Below, in pieces: positions 61,528 to 64,000 of a DNA stretch of 64,000 nt. Every line of letters begins with the position of its first letter. Positions within the stretch are counted from its first letter, which is position 1. The notes under the pieces were generated by a model, which saw only the letters and a list, made by a program, of their open reading frames with translations, did not search any database and was not told the origin of the DNA. Made by a program: the position numbers and the translations under genes. The DNA is from Pseudomonas luteola NBRC 103146 (GTDB lineage: Bacteria > Pseudomonadota > Gammaproteobacteria > Pseudomonadales > Pseudomonadaceae). The stretch spans positions 115,115 through 179,114 of the forward strand of contig NZ_BDAE01000008.1 of assembly GCF_002091675.1 (NCBI RefSeq). The letters are read 5' to 3'.

Positions 61528-64000
61528 TCCTGGCACCGGCTGCCAAATCCTGGCTTTCGCTTTACTACCACAAGAGCCGCGAGCGCCATCGCGCACCGGT
61601 TGCCTTACTGATGACGGTATTGTGGCTACTGGGCTGGACATTCCTGCGATTCGAGCGTCCCACCTGGCAATGGGTCGCTATCAACTGGCGCGCACTGTAC
61701 CCTCAGTTATCCACGCGGCGCCTGGGCAATCCTCTTAGAACTGTCATGCAAAGTATCTGGCTGATTCTGGTCAGGCCCGTCAATGGCAAAGGTCCCGATT
61801 ACCTAGCTGGCCTCTCCAAGGGTTTTCAACGTTTTCCTGCCCTGCTTGAACATCGGCGTCGCCTCTATCGTTCAGCCGCACGTCTGCCGGAACGCTTGCC
61901 ACTCGCTACGCTGAAAGAAGAGACCTGGTCGTCTCTTTCGGTTAGAACGAAATGTATCTTAGGTGGTGCCTTTGCGCTTATTGCCACGCCGCTTTTGCTG
62001 CTTTGCGTAACGCAGCCATTCGAGATCGGCCAGCAGATCGTTTTTATCGCCATGCTATGGGCGCTGGCAATGGTCATTCGCAAGATGCCGGGGCGCTTCC
62101 CGACGTTAGCGCTTATCATCCTTTCGCTGCTCGTATCGTGTCGGTATTTCTGGTGGCGCTATACACAGACGCTAAACTGGGAAAATCCGCTGGATGTCAT
62201 CTGCGGCCTGCTCCTGTTGCTGGCAGAAACCTATTCCTGGCTGGTACTGATCCTTGGGTACTTCCAGACAATCTGGCCGCTGGATCGCAAGCCCTATCCG
62301 CTCCCCCTCAACATTGCCGAATGGCCTTCGGTCGATATTTATATTCCCACCTATAACGAAGACCTGTCCGTCGTTCGGTCGACGGTACTGGCCTCCCTAG
62401 GTATTGACTGGCCAAAAGACAAGCTGAACATCTACATACTTGATGACGGTAAACGGGAGTCATTTCGCCAGTTTGCCGCGGAAGTTGGGGTGCACTATCT
62501 GATTCGCTCGGATAATCGCCACGCCAAGGCAGGCAATCTGAATGCGGCCATGAAAGTCACCAAAGGTGATTTCCTGGTGATCTTTGACTGCGACCATATT
62601 CCGACCAGCTCTTTTCTACAGATGACCATGGGCTGGTTCCTGAAAAGCCCAAAGTTGGGCGTTATGCAGACGCCTCACCATTTTCTGTCGCCAGACCCCT
62701 TCGAGCGAAACCTGGGTAACTTCCGGCGTACGCCAAACGAGAACACCCTGTTTTACGGTCTGGTCCAGAACGGAAACGACATGTGGGACGCCACGTTCTT
62801 CTGCGGCTCCTGCGCCATTTTGCGGCGCACCGCCGTGGAAAGCATCGGTGGTTTCGCCGTGGAAACCGTAACCGAGGATGCTCACACGTCCCTGCGTCTG
62901 CACCGCAACGGCTGGACGTCCGCTTATATTCGTATTCCCCAGGCAGCCGGCCTCGCCACCGAAAGCCTCTCAGCCCATATCGGCCAGCGAATTCGTTGGG
63001 CTCGGGGTATGGTGCAGATATTCCGACTGGACAACCCGCTGATGGGCAAAGGACTCTCGCTTCCCCAGCGACTCTGCTACTGCAACGCAATGCTGCATTT
63101 TCTCGCTGGCGTGCCTAGGCTCATCTACCTGCTTTCACCATTGGCCTTTCTGATCCTGCATGCGTATATCCTGTATGCCCCGGCGCTGCTGATTCTGCTG
63201 TTCGTTCTGCCTCACATCGCCCATGCCAGCATTACCAATTCGCGCATCCAGGGTCGGTACCGTTATTCCTTCTGGAGCGAGATCTACGAGACGGTGCTGT
63301 CCTGGTACATCGCCCGGCCTACCACAGTGGCGCTGATCAATCCGCACAAGGGTAAATTCAACGTAACGGCTAAAGGGGGACTGGTTGAGGAAAACGTCTT
63401 TGACTGGACGATCTCAAAGTCCTTTCTGTTCCTGGCTGGATTGAATGTGGTAGGCCTGCTGTTTGGTGTCTATCGTTACGTTACCGGCCCAGCCGTCGAA
63501 CAAGGCACTGTCATCATCAGCATGCTCTGGACCGTCTATAACCTGATTATCCTCGGAGGCGCCATTGCAGTTGCCGCAGAAGTTCGTCAGGTTCGTCGCA
63601 CCCATCGCGTCGACTTGAGACTACCTGCCGCCATACGCCTGACGGGCGGCCACGTTTATGCATGTACGCTGACGGACTACTCCGACGGCGGTGTGGGACT
63701 GGAGCTGCCGCCAGAGCTGGACCTCAAGTCGGACGAGCAGATCTTTTTGCAACTAAAGCGCGGCCTTGAGGAGTACAGCTTTGCCACTCGCGTTCGGAAC
63801 CAGCGAGGCCGGGTGGCAGGGCTAGAGCTTGAACCGATGGATGTTCAGACACGCATCAATTTTGTGCAGTGTACGTTTGCACGTGCCGACACTTGGGCCC
63901 AATGGCAGGAAAGTTTTGTGCAAGACAGTCCGCTACGCAGCATCCTGGCCATTATCCGGGTCGGATTATCAGGTTATAAACGCATGCTGCAGCACTCCCC
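61524..64000 (+). CDS. bcsA: Cellulose synthase catalytic subunit BcsA (3' end outside window)
   Basis: 825 residues are visible and the frame is open to the edge. After several N-terminal membrane helices the GT2 domain has YIPTYNED near 273-280, YILDDGKR near 304-311, DCDH near 355-358, TED near 451-453 and QRIRWARG near 489-496, the D, DxD, TED and QxxRW motifs. More membrane helices follow. The PilZ domain near 690-780 has RRTHR (RxxxR) and DYSDGG (DxSxxG), so it should be switched on by cyclic-di-GMP. It polymerises UDP-glucose to cellulose and extrudes it. bcsB and the rest should lie to the right. Confidence 0.96.
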   Translation, partial: MILAPAAKSWLSLYYHKSRERHRAPVALLMTVLWLLGWTFLRFERPTWQWVAINWRALYPQLSTRRLGNPLRTVMQSIWLILVRPVNGKGPDYLAGLSKGFQRFPALLEHRRRLYRSAARLPERLPLATLKEETWSSLSVRTKCILGGAFALIATPLLLLCVTQPFEIGQQIVFIAMLWALAMVIRKMPGRFPTLALIILSLLVSCRYFWWRYTQTLNWENPLDVICGLLLLLAETYSWLVLILGYFQTIWPLDRKPYPLPLNIAEWPSVDIYIPTYNEDLSVVRSTVLASLGIDWPKDKLNIYILDDGKRESFRQFAAEVGVHYLIRSDNRHAKAGNLNAAMKVTKGDFLVIFDCDHIPTSSFLQMTMGWFLKSPKLGVMQTPHHFLSPDPFERNLGNFRRTPNENTLFYGLVQNGNDMWDATFFCGSCAILRRTAVESIGGFAVETVTEDAHTSLRLHRNGWTSAYIRIPQAAGLATESLSAHIGQRIRWARGMVQIFRLDNPLMGKGLSLPQRLCYCNAMLHFLAGVPRLIYLLSPLAFLILHAYILYAPALLILLFVLPHIAHASITNSRIQGRYRYSFWSEIYETVLSWYIARPTTVALINPHKGKFNVTAKGGLVEENVFDWTISKSFLFLAGLNVVGLLFGVYRYVTGPAVEQGTVIISMLWTVYNLIILGGAIAVAAEVRQVRRTHRVDLRLPAAIRLTGGHVYACTLTDYSDGGVGLELPPELDLKSDEQIFLQLKRGLEEYSFATRVRNQRGRVAGLELEPMDVQTRINFVQCTFARADTWAQWQESFVQDSPLRSILAIIRVGLSGYKRMLQHS

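Overview
The window looks like chromosomal DNA of a Pseudomonas-type gammaproteobacterium (Pseudomonadaceae; by eye a mid-50s percent G+C). Pointers are the cpxR / Spy-like / cpxA order, a MASE2 adenylate cyclase of the CyaB type, class II DAHP synthase, EF-P with Arg32 beside EarP, a DUF6279 lipoprotein and the rnm-yciO-scpA cluster. Species cannot be fixed from sequence alone. I see no rRNA, tRNA, CRISPR array, insertion sequence, integrase or prophage.

Layout. 1-3.3 kb: the end of an unrecognised gene, a small secreted protein, and a minus-strand stress/envelope trio (nutrient-deprivation-like, holin-X-like, DUF3618) behind a possible AlgU-type promoter. 3.6-13 kb: ordinary chromosomal genes (Nudix hydrolase, FrnE-like DsbA, peptide deformylase, CvfB, cold-shock protein, lipoproteins, PQQ sugar dehydrogenase, TorF-like porin, chemoreceptor), plus three small genes below 60 codons. 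13-19 kb: the very large helicase Lhr and an MFS transporter, the latter divergent from a maltoporin-like porin. 20.6-26.2 kb: ergothioneine genes egtB-egtD, a GAF/degenerate GGDEF/EAL protein and a DEAD-box helicase.

26.3-42.3 kb is a cobalamin island built around two divergent cobalamin riboswitches. Leftward run cobW-cobN-chlI-like-chlD-like (late cobalt insertion). Rightward run cbtB-cbtA-cbiX-cbiC-cobL(cbiET)-cobI-cbiG-cobJ-cobM-cbiD-cbiJ (cobalt uptake, early cobalt insertion and corrin-ring synthesis). The set mixes anaerobic-type enzymes (CbiX with its MxCxxC motif, CbiD, CbiG) with an aerobic-type CobN chelatase, and no CobG is present. A perfect dyad lies between the two riboswitches and overlaps a good promoter.

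42.3-60.1 kb: scpA-yciO-rnm, yciB, the Cpx-like operon cpxR-spy-cpxA with TTTAC repeats before spy, nitroreductase, cyaB, tpm, deaD, a spermidine-synthase-like protein, class II DAHP synthase, a YcaQ-type glycosylase, a DUF1127 protein, a LysR regulator, a TauE/SafE permease, and efp-earP. 60.6-64 kb opens a cellulose operon, bcsR-bcsQ-bcsA, with bcsA running off the right edge.

No wholly new system was demonstrated. The best leads are the architecture and regulation of the cobalamin island, the stress trio, and a few tiny reading frames.
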